64,000 nt of DNA from Methylobacter sp. KS41 (GTDB taxonomy: Bacteria > Pseudomonadota > Gammaproteobacteria > Methylococcales > Methylomonadaceae): NCBI GenBank assembly GCA_002862125.1, contig PHSP01000004.1, positions 104,935 to 168,934 on the forward strand, read 5' to 3'. Within the stretch, counting starts at the first letter, position 1; every line of letters begins with the position of its first letter. A program made the position numbers and the translations under genes. Below are positions 46,189 to 55,082 of this stretch, one piece after another. The notes beneath the pieces are model-generated. The model was given only the letters and a program-made list of their open reading frames with translations. It searched no databases and had not been told where the DNA came from.

Positions 46189-47355
46189 ATGGCTGGTCGT
46201 AACCACCTATATATTCCAGGCCCTACCAATGTGCCTAATGAAATTCTGAATGCGATGCACATCCCCATGGAAGACCATCGCTCTCCGGTTTTTCCCAAGC
46301 TGTTAACGCCTCTGCTGCAAGACCTAAAAAAAATCTTTAAAACCGAAACAGGGCAAGCTTTTGTATTTCCAGCGACTGGAACCGCAGGCTGGGAAGTCGC
46401 ATTAACAAACACCTTGAATCCAGGCGACAAAGTATTGATCTATCGTTTTGGCCAATTCAGCCATTTATGGGCTGAAATGGCCAAACGCCTGGGCTTCGAT
46501 GTTGAAATCCATCAGGAAATCTGGGGTAAAGGCATACCTCTCGACAAACTGGAAACGCGTTTAAAAGAAGACACCCGGCACGAAATCAAGGCTGTTTTAG
46601 CGACGCATAATGAAACCGCTACCGGTGTTACCAGTGATATCGGCGGTGTTAGAACAGCCATGAATGCAGCAAACCACCCCGCCCTGTTATTCGTTGACGG
46701 CGTAAGTTCCATCGCCAGCCTTGACTTCCGCATGGACGAATGGGGCGTTGACGGCGCCATCAGCGGTTCACAAAAAGGTTTTATGCTCCCGGCGGGCGGC
46801 GCGTTTTTGGCATTCAGCCAAAAAGCTTTAAAAGCAACTGAAGCATCAACCTATCCGCGTTGTTTTCTGGATTTAAGAGACCAGATGACCGCCAACAAGG
46901 ATGGTTACACTCCTTACACACCTGCTTTGCCAATCCTCTATGGCTTGCGTAAAGCCCTGGATATGTTGCTTGAAGAAGGCCTGGAAAATGTCTATGCTCG
47001 CCATTACCGCTTGGCCGAAGGCACGCGTAAAGCAATTGCCGCCTGGGGCTTGAAGTTATGCGCTCAGCCCGGTTTTGAATCCGACACTGTTTCAGCGATT
47101 ATGGTCCCTGAAGACAAAGACGCCCGTGCTGTGATCAGCACTGCTTTTAGCAAATACAATATTTCCTTAGGCGCAGGACTTTCCGAGCTTGCCGGCAAGG
47201 CATTCCGTATCGGTCATGTCGGCGACATGAATGACGTATCCATGCTGGGTGCAATTGCTGGCGTTGAAATGGCATTACTGGACTGCGGCTTTGATATTAA
47301 AGCCGGTAGCGGCGTTGCCGCGGCTATCGAATACTATCGTTCAACAGCGAAGTAA
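46189..47355 (+). CDS. sgaA: Serine--glyoxylate aminotransferase
   Basis: A 388-aa fold-type I PLP enzyme that transfers the amino group from serine to glyoxylate, giving hydroxypyruvate and glycine. It starts MAGRNHLYIPGPTNVPNEIL, with VFPATGTAGWEVALTNTL, THNETATGVTSDIGGVR and SGSQKGFMLPAGGAFLAF (PLP lysine). ATG 46189 follows AAAGAGG by 7 bases; the frame is open 24 residues further upstream without similarity. It is divergent from mcl and followed by hprA, its downstream enzyme. Confidence 0.93.
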   Translation: MAGRNHLYIPGPTNVPNEILNAMHIPMEDHRSPVFPKLLTPLLQDLKKIFKTETGQAFVFPATGTAGWEVALTNTLNPGDKVLIYRFGQFSHLWAEMAKRLGFDVEIHQEIWGKGIPLDKLETRLKEDTRHEIKAVLATHNETATGVTSDIGGVRTAMNAANHPALLFVDGVSSIASLDFRMDEWGVDGAISGSQKGFMLPAGGAFLAFSQKALKATEASTYPRCFLDLRDQMTANKDGYTPYTPALPILYGLRKALDMLLEEGLENVYARHYRLAEGTRKAIAAWGLKLCAQPGFESDTVSAIMVPEDKDARAVISTAFSKYNISLGAGLSELAGKAFRIGHVGDMNDVSMLGAIAGVEMALLDCGFDIKAGSGVAAAIEYYRSTAK

Positions 47356-47358
47356 ACT

Positions 47359-47426
47359 GTAGAAGCGATACCCACGCCCACGTCGCGATAGCTAGCTTTC
47401 AATCGCGACGCGGGTGTCGCCCCCAC
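47359..47426. repeat. Imperfect REP-like palindrome between sgaA and hprA
   Basis: The arms GTAGAAGCGATACCCACGCC and (reverse complement of the far arm) GTGGGGGCGACACCCGCGTC share the GxGxxGCGAxxCCC...GTCGCGA pattern of the perfect copy at 3529-3570, separated by a short TAGCTAGCTTTCAA loop. It may also influence termination or message stability after sgaA. Confidence 0.65.
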
Positions 47427-47514
47427 AACAGATTTTGATTTTCCAGGGCGATGATATAAACCCAGTAAATTCTTGGGCCTAAATCCATAACAACACAACA
47501 ATGGAAAATATTCA

Positions 47515-48486
47515 ATGCGCAAACCCAAAGTCATAGTCACTCGTAAATGGCCTGCTGAAATCGAAGCCCGGTTAAAAGCGCTTTACGACGTACAATTGAA
47601 CGAAAGTGACATCCCGATGACGGCAGCTGAGCTTAAACAGGCATTGCAACATGCGGACGCCTTATTACCCACTGTGACTGATTTAATTACCGCCGACATA
47701 CTCGGCGTTGAAGGCAAACGCAGCAAAATCATCGGAAATTTCGGCGTCGGCTACAACAATATAGATATTAACGCAGCCAAAGCGCAAGGACTGGTGGTTA
47801 CCAATACGCCTCACGTATTAACGGACTGCACCGCTGATATTGCCATGCTGCTGTTGTTAATGTCGGCTCGGCGCGCATCCGAGGGCGACCGCTTGATTCG
47901 CAACGGACAATGGACAGGCTGGCGGCCTACTCACATGCTCGGACAAAAAGTAACGGGTAAAACTTTAGGGTTGATCGGCTTTGGCCGCATAGCTCAGGCG
48001 ATGGCAAAAAAAGCCCATCATGGTTTTGACATGAAAATCCTGTTTTACGCCCCTTCACAACCCGCTCAAAACCTCATTGATGACTTGCAGGCCATTCGAT
48101 GCGACACCGTTGAAGAATTGCTAACAGAAGCCAACTTTGTCTCCCTTCACTGCCCCGGCGGCGAGGCAACCCGGCATTTAATCAACGAACAGCGGCTGAA
48201 ACTGATGCGCCCGTCCGCTCACTTAATCAATACTGCGCGCGGTGATGTTGTTGACAGCAAAGCGCTTATTAAAGCATTAACAGAAGGCTGGATTGCCGGT
48301 GCGGGTTTGGATGTGTTCGAAGGTGAACCGACTATAGATCCAGGCTTTCTGGAACTGGACAATGTTGCTCTCCTGCCGCATTTGGGCAGTGCGACCGAAG
48401 AAACGCGTATCGCAATGGGAAATCGCGTATTGGAAAATATAGCGGCGTTTTTTGCTGGAGAAGAGCCGGGGGATAGGGTTGTTTGA
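47515..48486 (+). CDS. hprA: Hydroxypyruvate reductase (D-2-hydroxyacid dehydrogenase family)
   Basis: A 323-aa NAD(P)-dependent reductase taking hydroxypyruvate to glycerate. IIGNFGVGYNNIDINAAKAQ and TPHVLTDCTADIAMLLLLMS are substrate-domain blocks, GLIGFGRIAQAMAKKA is the Rossmann motif, and the catalytic set is visible as NTARGD (Arg), DVFEGEP (Glu) and LPHLGSATEETR (His). Glyoxylate reductase activity is also typical of the family. Its place after sgaA fits the serine cycle. Confidence 0.92.
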   Translation: MRKPKVIVTRKWPAEIEARLKALYDVQLNESDIPMTAAELKQALQHADALLPTVTDLITADILGVEGKRSKIIGNFGVGYNNIDINAAKAQGLVVTNTPHVLTDCTADIAMLLLLMSARRASEGDRLIRNGQWTGWRPTHMLGQKVTGKTLGLIGFGRIAQAMAKKAHHGFDMKILFYAPSQPAQNLIDDLQAIRCDTVEELLTEANFVSLHCPGGEATRHLINEQRLKLMRPSAHLINTARGDVVDSKALIKALTEGWIAGAGLDVFEGEPTIDPGFLELDNVALLPHLGSATEETRIAMGNRVLENIAAFFAGEEPGDRVV

Positions 48487-48553
48487 ATCCCTAATTAATG
48501 CGATTAGCCACAAGCACACTAAGTGACTGTCAAAAATAAGGAAAATAAAGTTA

Positions 48554-48614
48554 AGTGGGTTGAAGCGAAATAATTGAGTAGTATTAATCTGGTGGGCGAA
48601 GAGACCAACCCACT
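48554..48614. repeat. Short inverted repeat downstream of hprA
   Basis: AGTGGGTTG (48554-48562) and CAACCCACT (48606-48614) are perfect 9-base arms with a 43-base interior holding GGTGGGCGAAGAGACC. No T-run follows; it resembles dispersed GTGGGTTGGTCTC-type repeats more than a terminator. Confidence 0.45.
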
Positions 48615-48648
48615 CTACAGGGTATTGATTTAAGATAGGAGCTGGTTT

Positions 48649-49191
48649 ATGAGTACGCCAAACCCGGAAGATTTGCCGCATTATACACATGATGACTATG
48701 TGCAGTGGGAGGGCCGTTGGGAACTGATATACGGCGTGGCTCACGCGATGAGTCCAACACCTAACATTACGCACCAGTCTATAAGCCAACACATTGCCAG
48801 TCAGCTAGAACGCGTCTTGGAAAACTGTCAAGAATGTCATGCCCTGCTGCCCGTCGACTGGAAAATTGACGAAGAAACCACTGTCCAGCCCGACAATTTG
48901 GTAATTTGCGGAGAGCTGGAAAATAAGGCCTATCTGAGCAAAACCCCAGTTCTGATTTTTGAAATACTTTCCAAGTCCACTGCTCATAAAGACCGCACCA
49001 CCAAATTTAAACTTTATGAGCGCGAAGGCGTACGACACTACGTGATCGTTGACCCGAATGAAAACATTGCCAAGATCTACAGCTTGCTGGACGGCCGCTA
49101 CATCAAGATGCTGGATGCCAGCAAGGACATCGTTGAGTTCGACTTGGGAAAATGTATTATATTATTCGAATTCGCCAAAATTTGGTTGTAA
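48649..49191 (+). CDS. Uma2-family (DUF820) putative endonuclease
   Basis: A 180-aa PD-(D/E)XK-fold protein of the Uma2/DUF820 type: YTHDDYVQWEGRWELIYGVA near the N-terminus, VQPDNLVICGE (acidic residue), then PVLIFEILSKSTAHKDRTTK and VRHYVIVDPNENIAKIY. These are the family's nuclease-like motifs (PD, ExxS...D/K). Members are frequent in cyanobacteria and methanotrophs and their role is unknown. It has a good ribosome site (AGGAGC before the ATG) and stands alone next to an insertion sequence. Confidence 0.85.
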   Translation: MSTPNPEDLPHYTHDDYVQWEGRWELIYGVAHAMSPTPNITHQSISQHIASQLERVLENCQECHALLPVDWKIDEETTVQPDNLVICGELENKAYLSKTPVLIFEILSKSTAHKDRTTKFKLYEREGVRHYVIVDPNENIAKIYSLLDGRYIKMLDASKDIVEFDLGKCIILFEFAKIWL

Positions 49192-49228
49192 TCATTAAGT
49201 AGGTAGATGAAAAATTATAAACAGATTA

Positions 49229-50352
49229 TATACTTCACGCGGTCACGCCTGCGGATTTTTCAAAGAGCTGGAATTTTGGATTTAAAAGTGTTTTTACTTG
49301 TTCCTTGAAAGTGGATTTTACCTTACTAAGGCAGTCGTCGATGGCTTCCTTGAAATGGCAAAATGTCTCGTGATAGCGATTGTAAAGGCATTTCTTTTTG
49401 GTGAACTTCCATAAACGCTCAATCAAGTTCAAATTAGGCGAATAAGGGGGTAGGAAAAGGATGTCGATGCCCAGCGCTTTGGCTTGCTCCGTCACCTTGT
49501 TGCACCGTTGGTAACGGGCGTTGTCCATGACGAGTGTCAATGGGATGCCGGCGTGCTCTTGCTTGATCTTGAAGAGCAAGTCCACAACCGTGCCGGAGTT
49601 GATGTAGGCATCATTGGTCACCGTGACTAAGTCGGCGCCTTTTGCACTGAAAGCGCCCAGGACATTGTAACGTCTACGCCCGCTGGATGACTTGAGAAAC
49701 AGCCGCTCAAAACACCAAAGCATTCCCAAAAAAGCGCCCATGACAAAGTGCGCGGCGTCAACGAAGAAGACCTTGCGCCGGCCTTGTTTTTCTTCTTCCA
49801 ACAAGGGCTCAAGTTGGTTGTTTAAGAACTCGGCCTGCTTTTTTGGGTCGGCTTTTGCCGGGATAACCGCCATTTTGCGGAACTTCATGCCAAGGCGCTT
49901 GCGCATGAAGTCACGGCAGGCGCTGGGGCCTAATTTGATCCCGGTCAGCGCCTCGATTTCATGAGACGCCGCGGAGACGGTATGACGCGGCTGTTTTAAA
50001 AAGTGCGCCTTAATTTGATCGTGATAAGGCTGCAATGAACTGACCGGACGGTGAGTGCGCGATACACCCAGGGCAGCTAAGCCGCCCGCGTTATAATCTT
50101 TCAGGTAGCGCGTCACACTGTCAGCGCTGGTACGGGCAATGCGTTCGATTTCCTTATGCGATAAGCCCAATGCTTTGAGGTATACGACATGCAGCTTTTT
50201 CTTGGTCACTCCTGATGGATGCTCCATGAATTGTTGATACACTTCGTCTATGGCTTTTTCGGTAAACTCGATCTTTAGCATGTCTGCTTTTGTGCTTAAA
50301 TTTGGCTATTATACACGGCTCATTTTCCGCAAAAATGGCCGAATGGAGTATA
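49229..50352 (-). mobile_element. IS630-family insertion sequence
   Basis: The ends TATACTTCACGCGGTCACGC (49229 onward) and the inverted right end TATACTCCATTCGGCCATTT (from 50352) match at 18 of about 26 positions and continue to a shared TGCGG. TA dinucleotides lie at both borders, the target used by this family. One intact transposase gene fills the element. It directly abuts a left-truncated IS3 element. Confidence 0.75.
49235..50281 (-). CDS. IS630-family transposase
   Basis: A 348-aa transposase with an N-terminal helix-turn-helix (HKEIERIARTSADSVTRYLK) and the DDE catalytic domain: VFFVDAAHFVMGAFLG (first Asp), LTLVMDNARYQRC (second Asp) and LPPYSPNLNLIERLWKFTKK (Glu). The gene is intact and near full element length, so the element may be functional. 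Confidence 0.93.
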   Translation of the reverse strand: MLKIEFTEKAIDEVYQQFMEHPSGVTKKKLHVVYLKALGLSHKEIERIARTSADSVTRYLKDYNAGGLAALGVSRTHRPVSSLQPYHDQIKAHFLKQPRHTVSAASHEIEALTGIKLGPSACRDFMRKRLGMKFRKMAVIPAKADPKKQAEFLNNQLEPLLEEEKQGRRKVFFVDAAHFVMGAFLGMLWCFERLFLKSSSGRRRYNVLGAFSAKGADLVTVTNDAYINSGTVVDLLFKIKQEHAGIPLTLVMDNARYQRCNKVTEQAKALGIDILFLPPYSPNLNLIERLWKFTKKKCLYNRYHETFCHFKEAIDDCLSKVKSTFKEQVKTLLNPKFQLFEKSAGVTA

Positions 50353-50632
50353 ATCATCGGAAAAGGTTATACTCACAACCAAGCAGCCGATAGCCTGGGC
50401 ATTTCGTTGAGTGCGCTTGGAACGTTGGGTTAGAGCGGAACGAAGCCCTGCTATAAGACAAGCGTCTCAGCCAAGAAGAAATCAGTCCTGAACCTGACTG
50501 ATCAAACTGAATTACTACGGTTACGTAAAGAAAACGAACAGTTACGTATGGAGCGTGCAATCTTAAAAAAGGCGGCGGTCTTCCCTTCGACAAGTTCAGG
50601 ACAGGCTTTGCGCAAGAAGCCGAGTAAAATAC
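50353..50632 (+). pseudogene. IS3 orfA remnant
   Basis: The helix-turn-helix protein's middle is recognisable as HNQAADSLGISLSALG before a frameshift to RWVRAER-type sequence, then LNLTDQTELLRLRKENEQLR and MERAILKKAAVF, the usual leucine-zipper end. The 5' end is cut off by the IS630 element, one or more frameshifts are present, and a dispersed repeat changes the C-terminus. Confidence 0.7.
50584..50607 (+). repeat. Dispersed repeat embedded in IS3 orfA
   Basis: CCTTCGACAAGTTCAGGACA followed by GGCT is the widespread CCTTCGACAAGCTCAGGACAGGC-type repeat, here read in frame as FPSTSSGQAL right after the conserved KKAAVF end of OrfA. Confidence 0.6.
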
Positions 50633-51491
50633 GTGATTATTCGAGAGCAACAGAAGACGTATCCTGTTACCGTGTTATGTCGAGTCATGCAGGTCAGTGC
50701 CAGCGCTTTTTATGCTTGGGCCCAAGCGCCTGAAAATACAGATAAAATGAAGAAAAAAGCAGCGCTTGAAGCAAAAGCTCGTGAGCTTTTTGAAGCAAAC
50801 AAAAAATGTTATGGTTCTCGTCGTCTTTCTGACGCTTTGAAAAAGGCGGGTATATCGGCTGGGCGCTATAAAGTGCGCCGCTTAATGGCCCGTATGGGGC
50901 TGGAAGTACGCTATCCCAAGCGCTATAAAGCAACCACGGATAGCGATCATAGCGAGGCGATTTCACCGGATAAACTGGATCATCAATTTGCTGCGGCAAC
51001 CTAATAAAGTCTGGACAACGGATATTACCTACGTTTGGACACTGGAAGGCTGGCTTTATGCGGTCATTGTCATCGATTTGTTTTCTCGGCAAGTCGTGGA
51101 CTGGGCTATTGCTGATCCTATGCGGACATCATTGTGTGTCAGCGCCTTGCAAATGGCCTTTTGGCGGAGAAAACCCGAACCGGGCCTACTCCATCACTCA
51201 GATCGAGGCAGTCAATATGCCAGTCAGGAATACCGGAAACACATGAATATCATGAAGATGGAACAGAGCATGAGCCGAAAAGGAAACTGTTGGGATAATA
51301 CGCCCACAGAGCGATTTTTTCGTAGCCTTAAGCATGAACAACTGAATTACGGAAAATTCAAAACTCAAGAGGCCGCCAAGCTCAATATTATTGATTATCT
51401 GGCTTTTTATAACGGCGGACGTATGCATTCAATATTGGGCTACCAATCGCCGTTGGAATTTGAACAAGAATTTTACAGGAAAGCGTCTTAA
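50633..51491 (+). pseudogene. IS3 orfB transposase, frameshifted
   Basis: The N-terminal part (50633-51004) reads VMQVSASAFYAWAQAPENTD and ANKKCYGSRRLSDALKKAGI, then stops after HQFAAAT. The catalytic part continues from about 50988 in another frame: NKVWTTDITYVWTLEGWLYA (first Asp), LLHHSDRGSQYAS (second Asp) and WDNTPTERFFRSLKHE (Glu). The shift near 50990-51000 is inside orfB, not at the orfA/orfB programmed site, so it is a mutation. Confidence 0.85.
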
Positions 51492-51639
51492 GAAAGTGTC
51501 CGGTTTTTATTGACCATTACAAGGGCTTCCGGTCTTGTTTATGACAGCATTGCTTTTTTCAAGTCAATTGAGCGGGTTAGAAATTTGGCCCAAAAACACC
51601 ATGGGCAAATTATGTTTTCCCATGACATGGAAGTCTTTG

Positions 51640-51692
51640 AAAAAATAAAAAAAGCCCCTTATTATTGCTAACGCCATTATAATCAGGGGCTT
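51640..51692 (-). terminator. Intrinsic terminator of ispG
   Basis: On the minus strand, AAGCCCCTGATTATAATGGC and the rest of the hairpin to AATAATAAGGGGCTT are followed by TTTTTATTTTTTC. The strong 9-base AAGCCCCT/AGGGGCTT stem plus T-run lies about 50 bases after the ispG stop. Confidence 0.85.
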
Positions 51693-51740
51693 GATAAACC
51701 AAGGGTTTTGTCAGCCGGGGCCGCACGCGTATAAAATTAA

Positions 51741-52958
51741 TTATGCGGCGTAATGCGATTCTATGTAGCGTTGCACTATTTCTTGAAATTCTTCAGCAAT
51801 TCTGTCGCCTTTAAGAGTTACCGTTTTCTCGCCATCCTCATAGACAGGCGCTACAGGTGATTCTCCGGTGCCCGGTAAGCTGATGCCGATATTGGCATTT
51901 TTGCTTTCCCCTGGACCATTAACTACGCAGCCCATAACGGCAATTTCCATGGCTTCAACGCCGGGATACTGCATGCGCCATACCGGCATTTGATCGCGCA
52001 AGTAGGTTTGAATATCCATCGCCAGTTTTTGGAAGTAATCACTGGTAGTGCGGCCGCAGCCGGGGCAGGAAATAACCATGGGAGTAAAGGACCGAAAACC
52101 CATGGTCTGGAGAATTTCCTGACCGACAATAACTTCCTGTGTTCTGGATGCGCCGGGCTCAGGTGTTAAAGAAATACGGATGGTATCGCCTATCCCCTGC
52201 TGCATTAAAACCGATAAAGCCGCGGCTGAAGATACGATGCCCTTGGAACCCATACCCGCTTCTGTAAGACCCAGGTGCAGGGCATAATCACAACGGCTGG
52301 ACAAATCCTGATAAATATTAATCAATTCCTGTACGTTACTGATCTTGCAGGAAAGAATGATTTTATTTTTTGCCAAGCCTATTTCTTCCGCTTTAGCGGC
52401 GCTTTCAAGCGCGGACAAAACAATCGCTTTGCGGGTTATGGCAGGTAAAGGTTCAGGATGTTTTTGCAAGCGGTTTTCATCCAATAGGCGGGTCAACACC
52501 GCCTGATCCAAACTGCCGCCATTTACACCAATACGGACTGGTTTGTTATATTGACATGCAAATTCAACCATTTGCTGAAACTGGGGGTCACGGCTTTTGC
52601 CACGTCCTACATTACCGGGATTGATGCGATATTTATCAAGGGCTTCTGCGCAGTCAGGATATTTTTCCAGCAATTTATGCCCGTTAAAATGAAAATCACC
52701 CACTATCGGTACGGTGCAACCTTTCTGATTTAATTTATCGCGAATCCCGGCTACTGCTTTCGCCGCATCTTCCGAATTAACCGTGATACGAACCAATTCA
52801 GAACCCGCCGTGGCCAGTTCAATAATTTGATTAACAGTCGCAGACACATTAACCGTGTCTGTATTGGTCATTGATTGAACAACAATAGGCGCACCGCCGC
52901 CTACTTTAACGTCACCTACTAAAACTTGATGAGTAATTTTTCTAAGGCTGATTGACAT
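51741..52958 (-). CDS. ispG: 4-hydroxy-3-methylbut-2-enyl-diphosphate synthase IspG (GcpE)
   Basis: A 405-aa [4Fe-4S] enzyme of the MEP isoprenoid pathway. It begins [20 protein letters not shown], then [27 protein letters not shown] and [16 protein letters not shown] blocks follow. The iron-sulfur cysteines are in [14 protein letters not shown] and [19 protein letters not shown]. Length is normal for the bacterial short form. It has its own terminator and no operon partner in the window. Confidence 0.95.
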   Translation of the reverse strand: MSISLRKITHQVLVGDVKVGGGAPIVVQSMTNTDTVNVSATVNQIIELATAGSELVRITVNSEDAAKAVAGIRDKLNQKGCTVPIVGDFHFNGHKLLEKYPDCAEALDKYRINPGNVGRGKSRDPQFQQMVEFACQYNKPVRIGVNGGSLDQAVLTRLLDENRLQKHPEPLPAITRKAIVLSALESAAKAEEIGLAKNKIILSCKISNVQELINIYQDLSSRCDYALHLGLTEAGMGSKGIVSSAAALSVLMQQGIGDTIRISLTPEPGASRTQEVIVGQEILQTMGFRSFTPMVISCPGCGRTTSDYFQKLAMDIQTYLRDQMPVWRMQYPGVEAMEIAVMGCVVNGPGESKNANIGISLPGTGESPVAPVYEDGEKTVTLKGDRIAEEFQEIVQRYIESHYAA

Positions 52959-53332
52959 ATACCATATCTTTTAAAAAAGTTGCAGTTATTCGTAGATTAT
53001 ACGTTATTCAGACTCATGAGCAGAGTTAAATTGTATTTTTTATATACAAATTACCAGCAAAAGCCATTGAGTTCTTATCGCATCCAGCGCCCGCCAGCTT
53101 AAGCCGCCGTTGAAGCCTCGTCAGGCTCAACATGTATTTAAAAAAATAAATTATCAGTTCGCTTGCTCGTAGAAAATTCCGCAATAAATGGTTAGCGAAT
53201 AATGGCGTTAAACATTCAAGAAACCAGTTGTTGGTCTATGCTTGGCTGATATTTTCAAGAAATCGTCAAAACAAACCGTGATACTGGTTTTATCTTTCAA
53301 ACTTAGGCGCACAAATAAAGGCTAAGACATAC
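52959..53332. other. Non-coding stretch between ispG and the MASE1 relic
   Basis: 374 bases of divergent intergenic DNA. The only structure I see is a small hairpin at about 53110-53130 (TTGAAGCCT-CGTC-AGGCTCAA). It should contain the ispG promoter, but I cannot pick one with confidence. Confidence 0.35.
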
Positions 53333-54230
53333 ATGCCACTACTTTCCTTGCAAAATCCGGTTATTAAAAAGTTGTTGCCTGTCTTTATAACCGCTCTATC
53401 GTATTATTTAGCGGGCAAGCTGGCATTGTTACTGGTGCTGCCTCCCGATTATGCCATAGCCAGCTGGCCTCCGGCAGGAGTCGGTTTAGCGGCTGTTTTA
53501 TTGTGGGGCTACAAGGTCTTGCCGGGGATATTTCTGGCCGGGTTGTTTATACATAATGGAACCTACACTATATCAAGCTCCTTGGAATCCCCGCTGGAAT
53601 TACTGATTTTTTTCTCAATCCCATTAGTAGCGTTATCAAAGCCTGGCTGGGGAGTGTTCTGGTCAATAAATATGCGGGATACCCCAATACTTTAACTTCG
53701 AAGCGCTTAATTCTCCGGTTTTTTCTGCTGGCGGGACCGGTTGCATGTTTTCTGCCCGTTCTTTTGAGTGTTTACGTGCCAATGCTGACGGGCATTATCC
53801 CGGAACAAAATCCGGTTTTGACCATATTAACCTTGTGGTTTGATGATTATACGGGTATCGCAATATTTACCCCCCTGTTTTTTATTATCTTTGACCGCTC
53901 AAATAAAATTTGGCGACAGCGTATAGGGTTTCTGAGCCTGCCGGTATGCGCCCTATTTGCGCTAACTTCCGGCGGTTATTTATTGGCTCAACACCATGAA
54001 GATGAACGTTTACGTAAAATCATCAGCGAAAAGGGACATTCTATCAGGGATGGCCTGCAAGATGAGTTTCAGCGCCACTTGTCTGAGTTGAGGCTATGCC
54101 AAGAGTTAACCGCTACACATAAAATAAGCACGGAAACCGATTTTCGGCTATTTGCGCTTTTGACTTTTAATCAGCATGCCGACACTTCAAATTATCAATG
54201 GCTTGAGGCCCATAAAAATAAGGGAAGATA
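53333..54230 (+). pseudogene. MASE1-domain N-terminal part of a broken GGDEF/EAL gene
   Basis: The first piece (ATG 53333) reads ALSYYLAGKLALLLVLPPDY and ASWPPAGVGLAAVLLWGYKV, a MASE1 integral membrane sensor. A frameshift near 53640 leads to an early stop. The continuing frame gives KAWLGSVLVNKYAGYPN, then LTILTLWFDDYTGIAIFTPL and a periplasmic region beginning LLAQHHEDERLRKIISEKG. The frame is then cut by an IS5-family element at 54231. The same gene resumes at 55083. Confidence 0.85.
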
Positions 54231-55082
54231 GGGGCTGTTGCCGTTTCACATAGGTAACCATAAAAAAGCACAAGCCAAGGCTATAGACCCTTCAAAATTT
54301 CGTTTGAGTTTGTCATATCGAGTAGCAATGGCCCTGAAATGTTTCAGTCTTGCAAACACATTTTCAACTAAATGGCGATATTTGTAGAGACACCAATCCA
54401 TATCATCATTTCCTAAGGTTGAATTCTTTTTTCTTGGAATAACAGGAACAGCCCCTTGGTCTTTAATCTGAACACGTAATTGTTCACTGTCATAGCCTTT
54501 GTCAGCAATTATAAAGCTACCCTTAGGGAGTTCCGCGACTAATGTTGGCGCTTCCTTACAATCATGAACTTCGCCACCTGTCACTGAGAAGTGAATGGGA
54601 AGGCCGCAGGAATCAACAGCCATATGAATTTTGGTTGTGTTACCCGCAACAGATTTCCCAATCGCCGATTCTTGCCCATAGGCCGCACCGCTACTATGCT
54701 GATGAGCTTTCACAATACTGCCATCAATAAATTCCCATTCCAAGTCAGGCTCAACTGCCAGCGCCTTAAAAATACCCATCAGTTTTTCTTGACGAGACCA
54801 TGCATTGAAGCGCTTGTAAACAGCATTCCAATTACCAAAGACACTGGGTAGATCGCGCCAGGGACAACCTACGCGCAAGCGATAAAAAATCCCTTCAATT
54901 GTTTGTCGAAGAAAGGGTTTGTCATAAATCCCCATTTTCAACATAATCTTCTTCAGTTTCCCCCAAAGTTCATCCGTAAAAATTTGTCGCGGCATAGTTT
55001 GCTGGTTTTTGATTAAACATAAACAATCTATGAGGCGGAGTTTATGAAATTCAAGGGCAAATAACTAAACGGCAACAGCCCC
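54231..55082 (-). mobile_element. IS5-family insertion sequence (852 bp) in the MASE1/GGDEF/EAL gene
   Basis: Perfect 16-base terminal inverted repeats: GGGGCTGTTGCCGTTT at 54231-54246 and AAACGGCAACAGCCCC at 55067-55082. A TA borders each side. Removing the element and one TA joins KNKG and RYYYFTSKYT in frame, which confirms the borders. Confidence 0.9.
54246..54995 (-). CDS. IS5-family transposase
   Basis: A 249-aa single-frame transposase: MPRQIFTDELWGKLKKIMLK, then GCPWRDLPSVFGNWNAVYKR, and DDE residues in WEFIDGSIVKAHQH (Asp), FIIADKGYDSEQLR (Asp) and YRHLVENVFARLKHFRAIAT (Glu). It looks complete. Subgroup (IS427-like) is suggested by the short TA duplication but is not certain. Confidence 0.92.
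   Translation of the reverse strand: MPRQIFTDELWGKLKKIMLKMGIYDKPFLRQTIEGIFYRLRVGCPWRDLPSVFGNWNAVYKRFNAWSRQEKLMGIFKALAVEPDLEWEFIDGSIVKAHQHSSGAAYGQESAIGKSVAGNTTKIHMAVDSCGLPIHFSVTGGEVHDCKEAPTLVAELPKGSFIIADKGYDSEQLRVQIKDQGAVPVIPRKKNSTLGNDDMDWCLYKYRHLVENVFARLKHFRAIATRYDKLKRNFEGSIALACAFLWLPM

Larger units (their letters stand above)
50353..51521 (+). mobile_element. IS3-family insertion sequence, left end missing and genes broken
   Basis: Remains of an orfA/orfB pair on the plus strand. The right end is near AAGTGTCCGGTTTTTATTGA at 51495-51515. The left end and the first part of orfA are absent, replaced by the IS630 border. Frameshifts in both genes and a foreign repeat in orfA make it inactive. 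Confidence 0.75.

Noticed and set aside
48554..48614. Intrinsic terminator after hprA
   Set aside because: The 9-base arms are 43 bases apart and are not followed by a T-run.
50988..51491. Programmed frameshift in IS3 orfB
   Set aside because: The shift is within the catalytic protein, not at the orfA/orfB junction, and orfA is itself broken.
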